A stretch of 64,000 nt of DNA from positions 1,922,001 through 1,986,000 of the forward strand of contig NZ_QPES01000001.1 of NCBI RefSeq assembly GCF_009455685.1, read 5' to 3'. Below, piece after piece: positions 34,468-42,758 of the stretch (positions within the stretch are counted from its first letter, which is position 1; each line of letters starts with the position of its first letter). The notes beneath the pieces are model-generated. The model had not been told where the DNA came from. It worked only from the letters and a program-made list of their open reading frames with translations, and did not search any database. The position numbers and the translations under genes are program-made. Origin of the DNA: Paraburkholderia hayleyella. GTDB taxonomy: Bacteria; Pseudomonadota; Gammaproteobacteria; Burkholderiales; Burkholderiaceae.

Positions 34468-36816
34468 TCAATGCCGTCCATAGAGATAGTCGGTCAATGA
34501 GATAAATTGAATAGGCTTGCCCTTAAGCTTATCCTCTACCTGTTTTTCGAGTACTTTAATATATGCCTGTACCGCAGCATCTTTACGGTCAATCAAGCCA
34601 TTGAATTCCTTGAAATATAATTTCCATTGCCATTTAAGCGAGACAAACAGCGCCCTGATTGCTAAATAAGTACTGGCTGGATCGATTTTTTGCACTGCAC
34701 CTTCTGTATTTTCATACAGCGCCCTGAGTGCTAAATAAATACTGTCTGGATCGGTTTTTTGCACTGCATCTTCTGCATCTTCTGTATCTTCTGTATTTTC
34801 ATACAGCGCCCTGAGTGCTAAATAAATACTGTCTGGATCGGTTTTTTGCACTGCATCTTCTGTATTTTCATACAGCTCCACAGAAGCGTTCTTCTGAAAT
34901 TTTATAAATTCATTGAAAGCAGAAAGTTTATTATTCGCTTTTACTTCTTTTGGAAATACGCCAGAAACCCAATAAGGATAGGTTTTTTTTGCACCGAAAA
35001 TAGGCGACTTTGCTTCAGGCGGCGAGATCGCATATTCCGCATCCAAAATCAACCTGTATTTTTCGATTATCTCTTTTTTAATCCTTGCAAAATTTTTATA
35101 TTCGGGAAAGAAATGGGGTTCATCCTTATTGAGGTCATCCTTATAAGAAATATAAATCTTCCCTTCTGCCAACTCCGCGGCATTTAAAAAATTAATGTAG
35201 TTAAGCATTAAATTTTCTTTATGATCAATTCTGAAATTTTCAGAGAAATAGTTATAATCCATTTTAATCTCTCTTCTTGAGATATTCCCAATGTAAGCCT
35301 CAACATTAACTTTCAAATCACTGTAATTTTCCATGAAATACTCCAGTGTGAAATCGGGAAGCGCCAGCCCGAAATCCGCCGCGAAATCAAAAATCTCGAA
35401 ATATCTTGCAAGAAGCAAATTAGCATCATTATTTTTTTCAAAAGTATCCTGAAAACAGCCGGGTGTCCAGGGTAATGATTTTCCGGAAATATCATAAGCA
35501 ACCCGAAGGGCTTGCCAATATCGCTGGCTGATCTTGTTTTTTTCGACATGCTTCAGCACTTTTTGAATAACCGAGCTGTTCGGAGCATGGGCGCCTTCCA
35601 ATATTTCCTCGGAAGTTAACGTAGGCAGTTCGCTACTCTTACCTTTTTTCAGCGCATTTCGTTTTTTGACCGCCTCTGCGAATTTCGGATTCAACGGCAA
35701 GTCATTAATTTTATCAATCAGATTTTCAGCCTCCCTGATGGAATAATATTCATCCAGCGGGTCGCCATTGATGAAATGCCAGCGGCATTTAGAATTCCGG
35801 ATGAGTTTCATCGGAAATCCACCATAACCTGATTCACCTTCCATGACAACATCGTCGTCATAATCGGCGCGCACGGTTATTCTGAACTCCTCCTGTGCTC
35901 GCCTGTCTATTCCAGTTTGCTTTAAAAGCAAGCTGTTGATTTTATCAATTTCAGCGGATCTTGCACCATCATATTTCCTGTTGAATATGTCGAGCGCGGA
36001 CTCACGCTTATGATTTGGCAATCTTGGCTCCGCACCCGCCTCAAGCAGCTTGAGAAACAAATCCAGGCGTTCACGTTCAGCGAAGTGACACAGCAGTGTA
36101 TTGTTATGAAAATCATTCAGGCCGGAATTGAGGAAAATCCATTTTTTATCAGCTGACAGCTGCCCGTTTACTTTTGCATAGATTTCGAGTAATTCGTAAA
36201 AGTCTTTCTCATTAAAATTATTGCCGAAATAATAAAAAATATCACACAGACGAAACTCTCCATTGAGCAACATCTTTTCCACGCGATCTTTATTTTCTAT
36301 AATTTTACCGCTTAACCCAATCCATTTGGCTGCTTTATAAGAGGGCTTTTTTTGTTTGCCTGTTTTTCCAGATCCGCTGGTCGTTGTTGTAGTCGTTGTA
36401 GTCGTTGTAGTCGTTGTTGTCGTGGTGGTAGTTGTTTGTTTGGGCCCGGTATCCTGGGTTGCCGTCACGGCATTTCCCAGCTTCGAATCACCCGATTCTC
36501 CCTGCGACACGTCCTTGTTATAAGCAAGAGGATGACTCACAATACTATTTTTATAATCATCCTGCTGGATAACGCGTGATGCTAAATTCTTGATTTGAGA
36601 CATCGCTCCCAAGAGCGTAGGAAGAGGATTCGGTGCCGCGGGTTTTTGGGGAGTAGATGCCGCGGGTTTTTGGGGAGTAGATGTCGTTATTTTATTTAAC
36701 CTAATTTTATGAGTCATTTTTAATTTATCAAGATAGCAACATTTTATTAAATAGAAATCACGCATTGCGCTATTCCCGTGCTGAATTAAGTGACCAGTTG
36801 ACATAAAACGTTCCAT
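34468..36816 (-). CDS. Large AT-rich ankyrin-containing protein, effector-like (copy 2)
   Basis: A 782-residue paralogue of the copy-1 protein with the same start context (AAGAGG, ATG at 36816). The ankyrin-like segment and a long central stretch (LNGEFRLCDIFY to LDIFNRKYDG) are conserved. Divergent blocks are the first 100 residues, the threonine run (about 20 instead of 17), a segment after the ankyrin repeats (RADYDDDVVMEGESGYGG), and a Lys-rich replacement (VKKRNALKKGKSSEL). Near the C-terminus a 23-residue unit is present three times instead of once. No catalytic motif is recognised. Function in host interaction is inference. Confidence 0.7.
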   Translation of the reverse strand: MERFMSTGHLIQHGNSAMRDFYLIKCCYLDKLKMTHKIRLNKITTSTPQKPAASTPQKPAAPNPLPTLLGAMSQIKNLASRVIQQDDYKNSIVSHPLAYNKDVSQGESGDSKLGNAVTATQDTGPKQTTTTTTTTTTTTTTTTTTTSGSGKTGKQKKPSYKAAKWIGLSGKIIENKDRVEKMLLNGEFRLCDIFYYFGNNFNEKDFYELLEIYAKVNGQLSADKKWIFLNSGLNDFHNNTLLCHFAERERLDLFLKLLEAGAEPRLPNHKRESALDIFNRKYDGARSAEIDKINSLLLKQTGIDRRAQEEFRITVRADYDDDVVMEGESGYGGFPMKLIRNSKCRWHFINGDPLDEYYSIREAENLIDKINDLPLNPKFAEAVKKRNALKKGKSSELPTLTSEEILEGAHAPNSSVIQKVLKHVEKNKISQRYWQALRVAYDISGKSLPWTPGCFQDTFEKNNDANLLLARYFEIFDFAADFGLALPDFTLEYFMENYSDLKVNVEAYIGNISRREIKMDYNYFSENFRIDHKENLMLNYINFLNAAELAEGKIYISYKDDLNKDEPHFFPEYKNFARIKKEIIEKYRLILDAEYAISPPEAKSPIFGAKKTYPYWVSGVFPKEVKANNKLSAFNEFIKFQKNASVELYENTEDAVQKTDPDSIYLALRALYENTEDTEDAEDAVQKTDPDSIYLALRALYENTEGAVQKIDPASTYLAIRALFVSLKWQWKLYFKEFNGLIDRKDAAVQAYIKVLEKQVEDKLKGKPIQFISLTDYLYGRH
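34648..34872. repeat. 69-bp tandem repeat inside effector-like copy 2
   Basis: Three in-frame units begin at 34648, 34717 and 34804, with lengths 69, 87 and 69 bp. The middle unit carries an 18-bp insertion that adds TEDAED-type residues. Copy 1 has a single unit (30841-30909). Each unit encodes a sequence like ENTEDAVQKTDPDSIYLALR. Lengths are multiples of three, so the frame is kept. Confidence 0.9.
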
Positions 36817-36981
36817 GCCAGGGCCTCTTGATCTTGAGCATGTGAAGTGACGGGGTGGCGCTTTGGGATTGGATGGCCAAGGCCAGGAAAAAGCAGAAAA
36901 ATACGGCTCTTGTCAGTCAGCCTGTGCATGCCGCGTTCCATGGCATTACCATGAAAAATTCCTGCCCCCGCGCCCGCCCTC

Positions 36982-38646
36982 ATGACTGACACGCCATCCC
37001 CCTTGCCTGCTTTGCCTGCTGAATCTCACACGGCCTTCGAGGCCGAACCGGATGTCCGGACGGCTGCCTTTTTTGCCGTACTCGGCCAGCCCGTGCCGTT
37101 ATGCAGTCAGGCTGCCTTGCGCCAGCTTGAAACCCAGGCCGCTGCGACCTTGCCGCCGCATACGTTGATGGCGCGGGCCGGATGGGCGGCGGCACAGTTT
37201 CTGCGCGAGCGCCTGGCTCACGCTGAAGCCGGCGCCGCGGCTCAGCCGGTCTGGATCGTCGTGGGCCCGGGCAACAATGGCGGCGATGCGCTCGTGATGG
37301 CGACCGAGCTGCACCGCACCGGGGTGCCCGTCCAGGTTTGCCTGCCGCAGCCCGTGCAAGCGTCCGACGCCCGCTGGGCCTGGGCTGCCGCCCAGGCCGT
37401 GGGGGTACCGTTCAATGCGGCGTTGCCGGAGCGTTTACCCGCCGCAAGCTGGCTCGTCGATGGTCTGTTCGGCATCGGGCTGGCCCGGCCACTCGAGGGG
37501 GTATTCGCCGCGCTAGCGCAGCGTCTCACGCACCATGCGCAACATCATGGCCGGGTGCTAGCGCTCGATATCCCGAGCGGCCTCTCCTGCGATACAGGTC
37601 AAACCATCGGCGAAGACTCCGCCCCAGGTCACGCCGTGCGCGCCACGTGCACGTTGACGTTCCTTGCGGCCAAGCCCGGACTTTTCATGGCATCGGGGCG
37701 CGACCATGCCGGCACGGTGTACGTCGCCCCGCTCGGTGTCGATCCGGCTTTAGCCGCTGACACCGCCCCTGCGCCCAGCCCACTCCAGCTCAACGCGCCC
37801 GCACTGTTCGTCCCGCTGCGAGCGCCACGCGAGCACGCCAGTCATAAAGGCCGCTTCGGCAGCCTTGCGGTGATCGGCGGCGACACGGGCTTGTGCGGCG
37901 CACCGATTCTCGCGGCCCGCGCAGCGCTCTTCGCGGGCGCGGGTAAAGTTCATGTCGTGCTGCTCGGCAACGGTGCGCCCGCCTACGATCCGCTCCACCC
38001 CGAACTCATGCTGCATGCCGCTGGCGACCTCGCCCTCGAGCCGCTGAGCGCATTGGCGCTGGGCTGCGGCATGGGCCAGCGGGCCCGGGCCCGTCGTTTG
38101 TTACGCGAGGCGCTCGCGCTCGATGTCCCGAAGCTGCTTGATGCCGATGCGCTTAATCTGCTGACGCAAGACCCCGCGCTCGCCGCACGGGTCGCCCAGC
38201 GCGCCGCGGACGGCGATCCGTGCGTGCTGACACCGCATCCGCTCGAAGCCGCGCGGCTACTCGGCACCGATACCGCCACGGTGCAGCGCGACCGGCTTGC
38301 CGCCGCGTGGGCGCTGGTCGAACGCTTTGCCTGCGTGATCGTGCTGAAAGGCAGCGGCACCGTGATCGCCGCTCCCGATGGACGCTGCGCCGTTAATCCG
38401 ACGGGCGGCGCGGCGCTCGCTAGCGGTGGCACCGGTGATGTGCTGGGCGGCCTCATCGGAGCCTTGCTGGCGCAAGGGCTGCCGCGCTACGAAGCGGCGC
38501 TCGCGGGCGTCTATCTGCACGGGCTGGCGGCCGATACCCTGAGCGCGGAGGGCGCGGGCCCCGCGGGTCTCACGGCAGGCGAGCTGGCGCCGAGGGTGCG
38601 CATGCTGATGAATCGGCTCTTTTATCCCGTAGCCCGGCCAGACTGA
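36982..38646 (+). CDS. nnr: Bifunctional NAD(P)H-hydrate repair enzyme
   Basis: A 554-residue fusion of a YjeF_N epimerase domain (residues about 40-250, GPGNNGGDALV, ALDIPSGLSCDTG) and an ADP/ATP-dependent dehydratase domain (about 280-545, HKGRFGSLAVIGGD, ASGGTGDVLGGLIGALLAQG). The epimerase converts R- to S-NAD(P)HX and the dehydratase restores NAD(P)H. It is the only full copy, upstream of pgi as in related genomes. The first 116 codons are within the duplicated segment. Confidence 0.95.
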   Translation: MTDTPSPLPALPAESHTAFEAEPDVRTAAFFAVLGQPVPLCSQAALRQLETQAAATLPPHTLMARAGWAAAQFLRERLAHAEAGAAAQPVWIVVGPGNNGGDALVMATELHRTGVPVQVCLPQPVQASDARWAWAAAQAVGVPFNAALPERLPAASWLVDGLFGIGLARPLEGVFAALAQRLTHHAQHHGRVLALDIPSGLSCDTGQTIGEDSAPGHAVRATCTLTFLAAKPGLFMASGRDHAGTVYVAPLGVDPALAADTAPAPSPLQLNAPALFVPLRAPREHASHKGRFGSLAVIGGDTGLCGAPILAARAALFAGAGKVHVVLLGNGAPAYDPLHPELMLHAAGDLALEPLSALALGCGMGQRARARRLLREALALDVPKLLDADALNLLTQDPALAARVAQRAADGDPCVLTPHPLEAARLLGTDTATVQRDRLAAAWALVERFACVIVLKGSGTVIAAPDGRCAVNPTGGAALASGGTGDVLGGLIGALLAQGLPRYEAALAGVYLHGLAADTLSAEGAGPAGLTAGELAPRVRMLMNRLFYPVARPD

Positions 38647-38956
38647 TTCGGACTTAAGCCTTAAGTCCGCGCTGATGCTGAAGTGCTGGGTGAAGTGCTG
38701 GGTGCTTACCCGCCCGTGTCGCCCGAGCCTCATCCGGATGACGCGCTCAGGTGCCCGGCAACGCCGCTATACTGGCTGGCTGCCAAAAAACCACGGGCTC
38801 ACAACCCGGTCGTGCCTGCCGCCGCTGCGGCCGCCCCGTTCTGCCCTTGCCCTGGCTGCACCGGCTCTCTTCACTCGCAGCCGCTTTTTCGTGCCGCTTT
38901 TTCGTGCTTTTTCGTGCCTTTCCTTCACTCGTGTCTTTACTGTTAGACGGATGGTT
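38647..38956. other. Intergenic region nnr-pgi
   Basis: A gap of about 310 bp. It contains a short direct repeat (agtgctgggtga) near 38680-38705 and a repetitive cgtgcttttt stretch near 38890-38925. An open frame continues upstream from pgi but has no homology-like character. No terminator is evident; the pgi promoter may lie here. Confidence 0.5.
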
Positions 38957-40579
38957 ATGACGCTCGCTACGCTCCCTGCCTGGTCTTTGCTGCAAGCACA
39001 CTACGAACAAATCCGGGGCTTGCATCTGCGCGACTGTTTCGCGCCCGCCCATGATTCCTCGCCCACTCGCGCCGAACGTTTCACGTTCAGCGGGGGAGGC
39101 CTCTGTGCCGACTTTTCCAAACACCGCATCACCGACGACACCCTGCGTCTGTTCACCCAGCTCGCCCGCGAAGCCCAAGTCGAAGCGCGCCGTGACGCGA
39201 TGTTCGCGGGCGAGCTCGTCAACCCCACCGAAGGCCGGGCGGCGCTGCATACCGCCTTGCGCGCGGACAATCCCGCCGCGCCCTGGCACGCCGAGGTGCA
39301 GGCGGAGCTGGCGCGCATGGCCCGCTTCGCCAACCAGGTTCGGGATGGGCGCTGGAGCGGCTATAGCGGCAAGCGGATTCGCCATGTGGTGAATATCGGC
39401 ATCGGCGGCTCGGATCTGGGCCCGAAGATGGCGGTCCATGCGCTGCATCATCTGGCGAGCCCGGACATCGCCAGCTACTTTGTCTCGAATGTCGATGGCG
39501 CCGATCTGGCGCGCGTGCTTGAGCAAATCGACGCCGAGACCACGCTCGTGATCGTGGTCTCGAAGACCTTCACCACGCTCGAAACCATGACCAACGCGCA
39601 CTCGCTGCGCAGCTGGATGATTCAGCAGGGCTGTCCCGAAGAAGCCCTGAAGCGGCATTTCGTCGGCGTCTCGGCCCATGTCGCGGAAGTCGTCAAGTTC
39701 GGTATCGCCGAAGATAACGTCTTCGCCATGTGGGATTGGGTTGGGGGCCGCTATTCGTTATGGTCGGCGGTGGGGCTCGCGCTCATGGTCGCCATCGGCC
39801 CGGATCAGTTCGGCGAACTGCTGGCAGGCGCGCGTGAGATGGACCAGCACTTTTGCAGTGCCCCGCTGGAGCGCAATTTGCCGGTGCTGATGGCGCTCAT
39901 CGGGATCTGGTACCGCGATTTTTTCGGCGCGCAAAGCTATCTGGTCGCGCCGTATTCCGCCGCGCTGCAATTCTTGCCTGCGTATTTGCAGCAGCTCGAA
40001 ATGGAAAGCAATGGCAAATCCGCCCGGCTCGATGGGACGTGGGTTGATTACCCCACTGCGGCGGTAACCTGGGGCGAGCCTGGCACGAATGGCCAGCATG
40101 CTTTTTTCCAGATGCTGCACCAGGGGCCCACCCTCGTACCGATTGATTTCATTGCGGTGCTGACGCCGCAATACGCGCTGGCGGGCCATCATCCGCGCCT
40201 GCTGGCGAACTGTTTTGCCCAGAGCGAAGCGCTGATGCTCGGCCGCACGCTCGACGAAGCCCGCGCGATCGCGGGCCCCGCGCGTCCGGAACTGGCACCG
40301 CATCTGGTGTTTCCGGGCAACCGCCCCTCGACCACGCTGCTGCTCGATGCGCTCAACGCCCGCACGCTTGGCGCGCTGATTGCACTGTACGAACACAAGG
40401 TGCTGGTTCAGGCGACGGTATGGAATATCAATCCGTTCGATCAATGGGGGGTGGAACTGGGCAAAATCCTGAGCCAGGCGCTCGAAGCCGATCTCGGCGC
40501 GGCGAATCGGGTTGAGGGCAAGCATGATTCGTCCACCACCGCGCTACTGGCGCGGGCCCGCGCGGCACTTGGGCGCTGA
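38957..40579 (+). CDS. pgi: Glucose-6-phosphate isomerase
   Basis: A 540-residue Pgi from the ATG at 38957 (MTLATLPAWSLLQAH); the ATG two codons earlier is also possible. Signature sequences include NIGIGGSDLGPKMAV, VSKTFTTLETMTNA, DWVGGRYSLWSAVGL, GQHAFFQMLHQG and NPFDQWGVELGK. It interconverts glucose-6-phosphate and fructose-6-phosphate. Its 3' end converges on the LolD-like gene with 48 bp between. Confidence 0.97.
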   Translation: MTLATLPAWSLLQAHYEQIRGLHLRDCFAPAHDSSPTRAERFTFSGGGLCADFSKHRITDDTLRLFTQLAREAQVEARRDAMFAGELVNPTEGRAALHTALRADNPAAPWHAEVQAELARMARFANQVRDGRWSGYSGKRIRHVVNIGIGGSDLGPKMAVHALHHLASPDIASYFVSNVDGADLARVLEQIDAETTLVIVVSKTFTTLETMTNAHSLRSWMIQQGCPEEALKRHFVGVSAHVAEVVKFGIAEDNVFAMWDWVGGRYSLWSAVGLALMVAIGPDQFGELLAGAREMDQHFCSAPLERNLPVLMALIGIWYRDFFGAQSYLVAPYSAALQFLPAYLQQLEMESNGKSARLDGTWVDYPTAAVTWGEPGTNGQHAFFQMLHQGPTLVPIDFIAVLTPQYALAGHHPRLLANCFAQSEALMLGRTLDEARAIAGPARPELAPHLVFPGNRPSTTLLLDALNARTLGALIALYEHKVLVQATVWNINPFDQWGVELGKILSQALEADLGAANRVEGKHDSSTTALLARARAALGR

Positions 40580-40627
40580 GCGCGGCGCGGATGCCGGTGT
40601 GAGGCTCGCGCCTGGACGCAACGGTGC

Positions 40628-41317
40628 TTAAACCACCAGCCGTCCGGCCTCGATGGTCAGTGTCCGGTCGCAACGCCGCGCCAGCTCCGCATCGTGCGTG
40701 ACCAGCACGAGTGTGGCGCCGCTGGCGCGGTTCATCTCAAACATCAGTTCGATCACGGCGTGCCCGGTTGCCGCATCGAGGCTGCCGGTCGGCTCATCGG
40801 CAAATAGCACTGCCGGGCGTGTGACGAACGCCCGGGCCAGTGCCACGCGCTGCTGCTCGCCCCCGGAAAGCAGTTTCGGATAATGCGCCGTGCGTGGCCC
40901 CAGCCCGACTTGCTCCAGCAATGTCCGCGCGCGCCGGGCGGCTTCGGGCGCCGTGATCTCGCCTTGCAGCTCGAGCGGTAGCATCACGTTCTCCAGCGCG
41001 GTTAAATGCGGCATCAGCTGAAACGACTGAAACACGAACCCCACCGCACCGCGCCGTAATGTGGCCCGGGCATCTTCGTCGAGCTGGGCCAGATCATGGC
41101 CTAGCAGCCGAACCGAGCCCGCGCTGGCGTGGTCCAACCCGGCCAGCAGCCCCAGCAACGTTGATTTGCCCGAGCCGGAGGCCCCGACCAGCGCCACGCG
41201 GCTGCCGGCTTCGATGGCAAGGTTGATTCCATCGAGAATCGTCAGACTGCCCGTGGCATCGTCCACTTTCTTGCACAACCCCTGGACTTCAATGACTAAA
41301 CCGGTTTTCTTTTGCAT
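40628..41317 (-). CDS. ABC transporter ATP-binding protein, LolD/YbbA type
   Basis: A 229-residue nucleotide-binding subunit from the ATG at 41317. Walker A is GASGSGKST, the signature is LSGGEQQRVALARAF, and Walker B is VLFADEPTGSLD. The sequence type fits the LolD/YbbA/MacB-like export or lipoprotein-extraction group. The divergent neighbour is a TesA-like esterase, the same pairing as ybbA-tesA in enteric bacteria. No permease gene is adjacent in this window. Confidence 0.92.
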   Translation of the reverse strand: MQKKTGLVIEVQGLCKKVDDATGSLTILDGINLAIEAGSRVALVGASGSGKSTLLGLLAGLDHASAGSVRLLGHDLAQLDEDARATLRRGAVGFVFQSFQLMPHLTALENVMLPLELQGEITAPEAARRARTLLEQVGLGPRTAHYPKLLSGGEQQRVALARAFVTRPAVLFADEPTGSLDAATGHAVIELMFEMNRASGATLVLVTHDAELARRCDRTLTIEAGRLVV

Positions 41318-41348
41318 GACGTTTTGCCTGGCCCAACGGAGCCTGAGA

Positions 41349-42053
41349 ATGCGCGTGAGCGTGCGCTGGAAAGCCGCCCTCGCACTGGGCGCGATGCTGC
41401 TGGCGAGCGGGGTAAGCGCCGGTGAGGCTCGCGCCGCGGGCCTCACCGCGCCGCCACGCGTCAAGCCCGCGGCGATTGTCGTGCTGGGCGACAGCCTCTC
41501 GGCTGAATACGGCCTGCCACGCGGCACGGGATGGGTGGCGCTGCTCCGCGAGCGTGTCGCGGCAACGCGCGCCGATTATAGCGTTGCCAATGCCAGCATC
41601 AGCGGCGACACCACGAGCGGTGGACGAGCCCGCCTGGGTGCGCTGCTGCAACGGCTCCAGCCCGCCGTCCTGATTGTCGAGCTGGGCGGCAACGATGCCT
41701 TGCGCGGCGTGCCGCTGAGCACCACCGAAGACAACCTGCGCACGATCATCCTCCAGGCGCAACAACAGGGAGCCAAGGTCGTGCTGGTCGGCATGCAGGT
41801 CCCGCCCAATTACGGCCCGGATTATTCACAGAAATTTCAACAGCTCTACCGCACGCTGGCCCAGACGCTACGCGTGCCGCTCGTGCCGTTTTTACTGGCG
41901 GGCATGGAAACTCGGGCCGAATTGTTTCAAGCCGACCAGATTCATCCCTCACAAGAAGCGCAGCCTTTATTGCTCAACAATGTCTGGCCGGTGCTTCAGC
42001 CCGTTCTCAAGGCGGCTCGCACCTCAGCGGCGGCTACTGTCAAAACGCATTAA
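41349..42053 (+). CDS. tesA: Periplasmic arylesterase / thioesterase I (SGNH hydrolase)
   Basis: A 234-residue SGNH hydrolase starting at the ATG at 41349, with GGAG upstream. A signal peptide (WKAALALGAMLLASGVSAG) is followed by block I VVLGDSLSAEYG, block III GGNDALRG and the Asp-His pair in DQIHPSQEAQ. It is TesA-like: a lysophospholipase, thioesterase and arylesterase of the periplasm. Its start is only 31 bp from the divergent LolD-like start. Confidence 0.93.
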   Translation: MRVSVRWKAALALGAMLLASGVSAGEARAAGLTAPPRVKPAAIVVLGDSLSAEYGLPRGTGWVALLRERVAATRADYSVANASISGDTTSGGRARLGALLQRLQPAVLIVELGGNDALRGVPLSTTEDNLRTIILQAQQQGAKVVLVGMQVPPNYGPDYSQKFQQLYRTLAQTLRVPLVPFLLAGMETRAELFQADQIHPSQEAQPLLLNNVWPVLQPVLKAARTSAAATVKTH

Positions 42054-42161
42054 AAAACGCTGGCCAATTTGTTTCGAATTAATTCAGGGCTTGGATGATC
42101 TGGCACTTTCGTTTAATCTTAAAAACCCTGCTCAATCAGAGCCTTTCCAAAAGGAAATCCC

Positions 42162-42503
42162 ATGAAATCTTTACCGCTTATTGTGATGACGGTGGCAATT
42201 TCTGCTTGTGCGGGTCAACCCCCTGCTGGTGTGCAATCGGTGGGGCAAAGTCAGCAATCGCCGAAAGCGGTCGCGCAATGTGTCGCCCAAAAATGGGCGG
42301 ATAAAAGCCGGCAACAGGTGATCTTGCAAGACACCCTGGCTAATGATCAGGGGCTTGATGTCTTCGTTCCAGGCCAGCAGCCGCCGAACGGCGCTGCCGC
42401 AGTGGTGCTGCCGGCGAATAACGGCAAGGGTTCATGGGTCGGCTTCCGGGCTAATGGCGCAGCAGGTAGCGACACCACTGGCGACATTAGCGCCTGCCTG
42501 TAA
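42162..42503 (+). CDS. Small putative lipoprotein
   Basis: A 113-residue protein with a lipoprotein signal peptide: MKSLPLIVMTVAISAC, where the lipobox ISAC puts the acylated cysteine at residue 16. AAGGA precedes the start. The mature part has two further cysteines (AQCVAQKW and the C-terminal ISACL) that could form a disulfide. I do not recognise a specific family. It is followed by a strong terminator and is AT-richer than its neighbours. Confidence 0.75.
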   Translation: MKSLPLIVMTVAISACAGQPPAGVQSVGQSQQSPKAVAQCVAQKWADKSRQQVILQDTLANDQGLDVFVPGQQPPNGAAAVVLPANNGKGSWVGFRANGAAGSDTTGDISACL

Positions 42504-42596
42504 AACCTGTTTGCCGCTCACTCCTGGCCTGTCTTCCAGTTTTTCAGTTTTTCAGTTTTCCAGACGGCTCCAGAATTTTTCTGTTTTTCTGTCAAT

Positions 42597-42642
42597 CAAT
42601 AAAAATGCCCGCATGGTTTCATGCGGGCATTTTTAATTTTGA
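42597..42642. terminator. Bidirectional Rho-independent terminator
   Basis: A hairpin with arms atgcccgcatg and catgcgggcat and a loop of about four bases, flanked by A-run and T-run on either side. It can serve the rightward lipoprotein gene and the leftward ppiD gene, whose 3' ends converge here. Confidence 0.93.
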
Positions 42643-42758
42643 ATCTGGTGGCAAAAAATATAAAACTCAAAATGAATAAATACAGGGATGAATCAACAAA
42701 TAACTGAATAAGTCGGTCAATTCATCCAGCACATCCAGTCAAACTCCGGGCAATACGC

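Larger units (their letters stand above)
33341..37330. repeat. Tandem duplication, copy 2 (3990 bp)
   Basis: A direct repeat of 29534-33340. The dadA-like part differs at only about ten positions over roughly 1070 bp and the nnr part at two or three. The effector-like gene inside differs far more, in blocks, and is 195 bp longer. The upstream hexanucleotide tract is 12 bp shorter. These two changes account for the 183-bp length difference. Confidence 0.95.
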
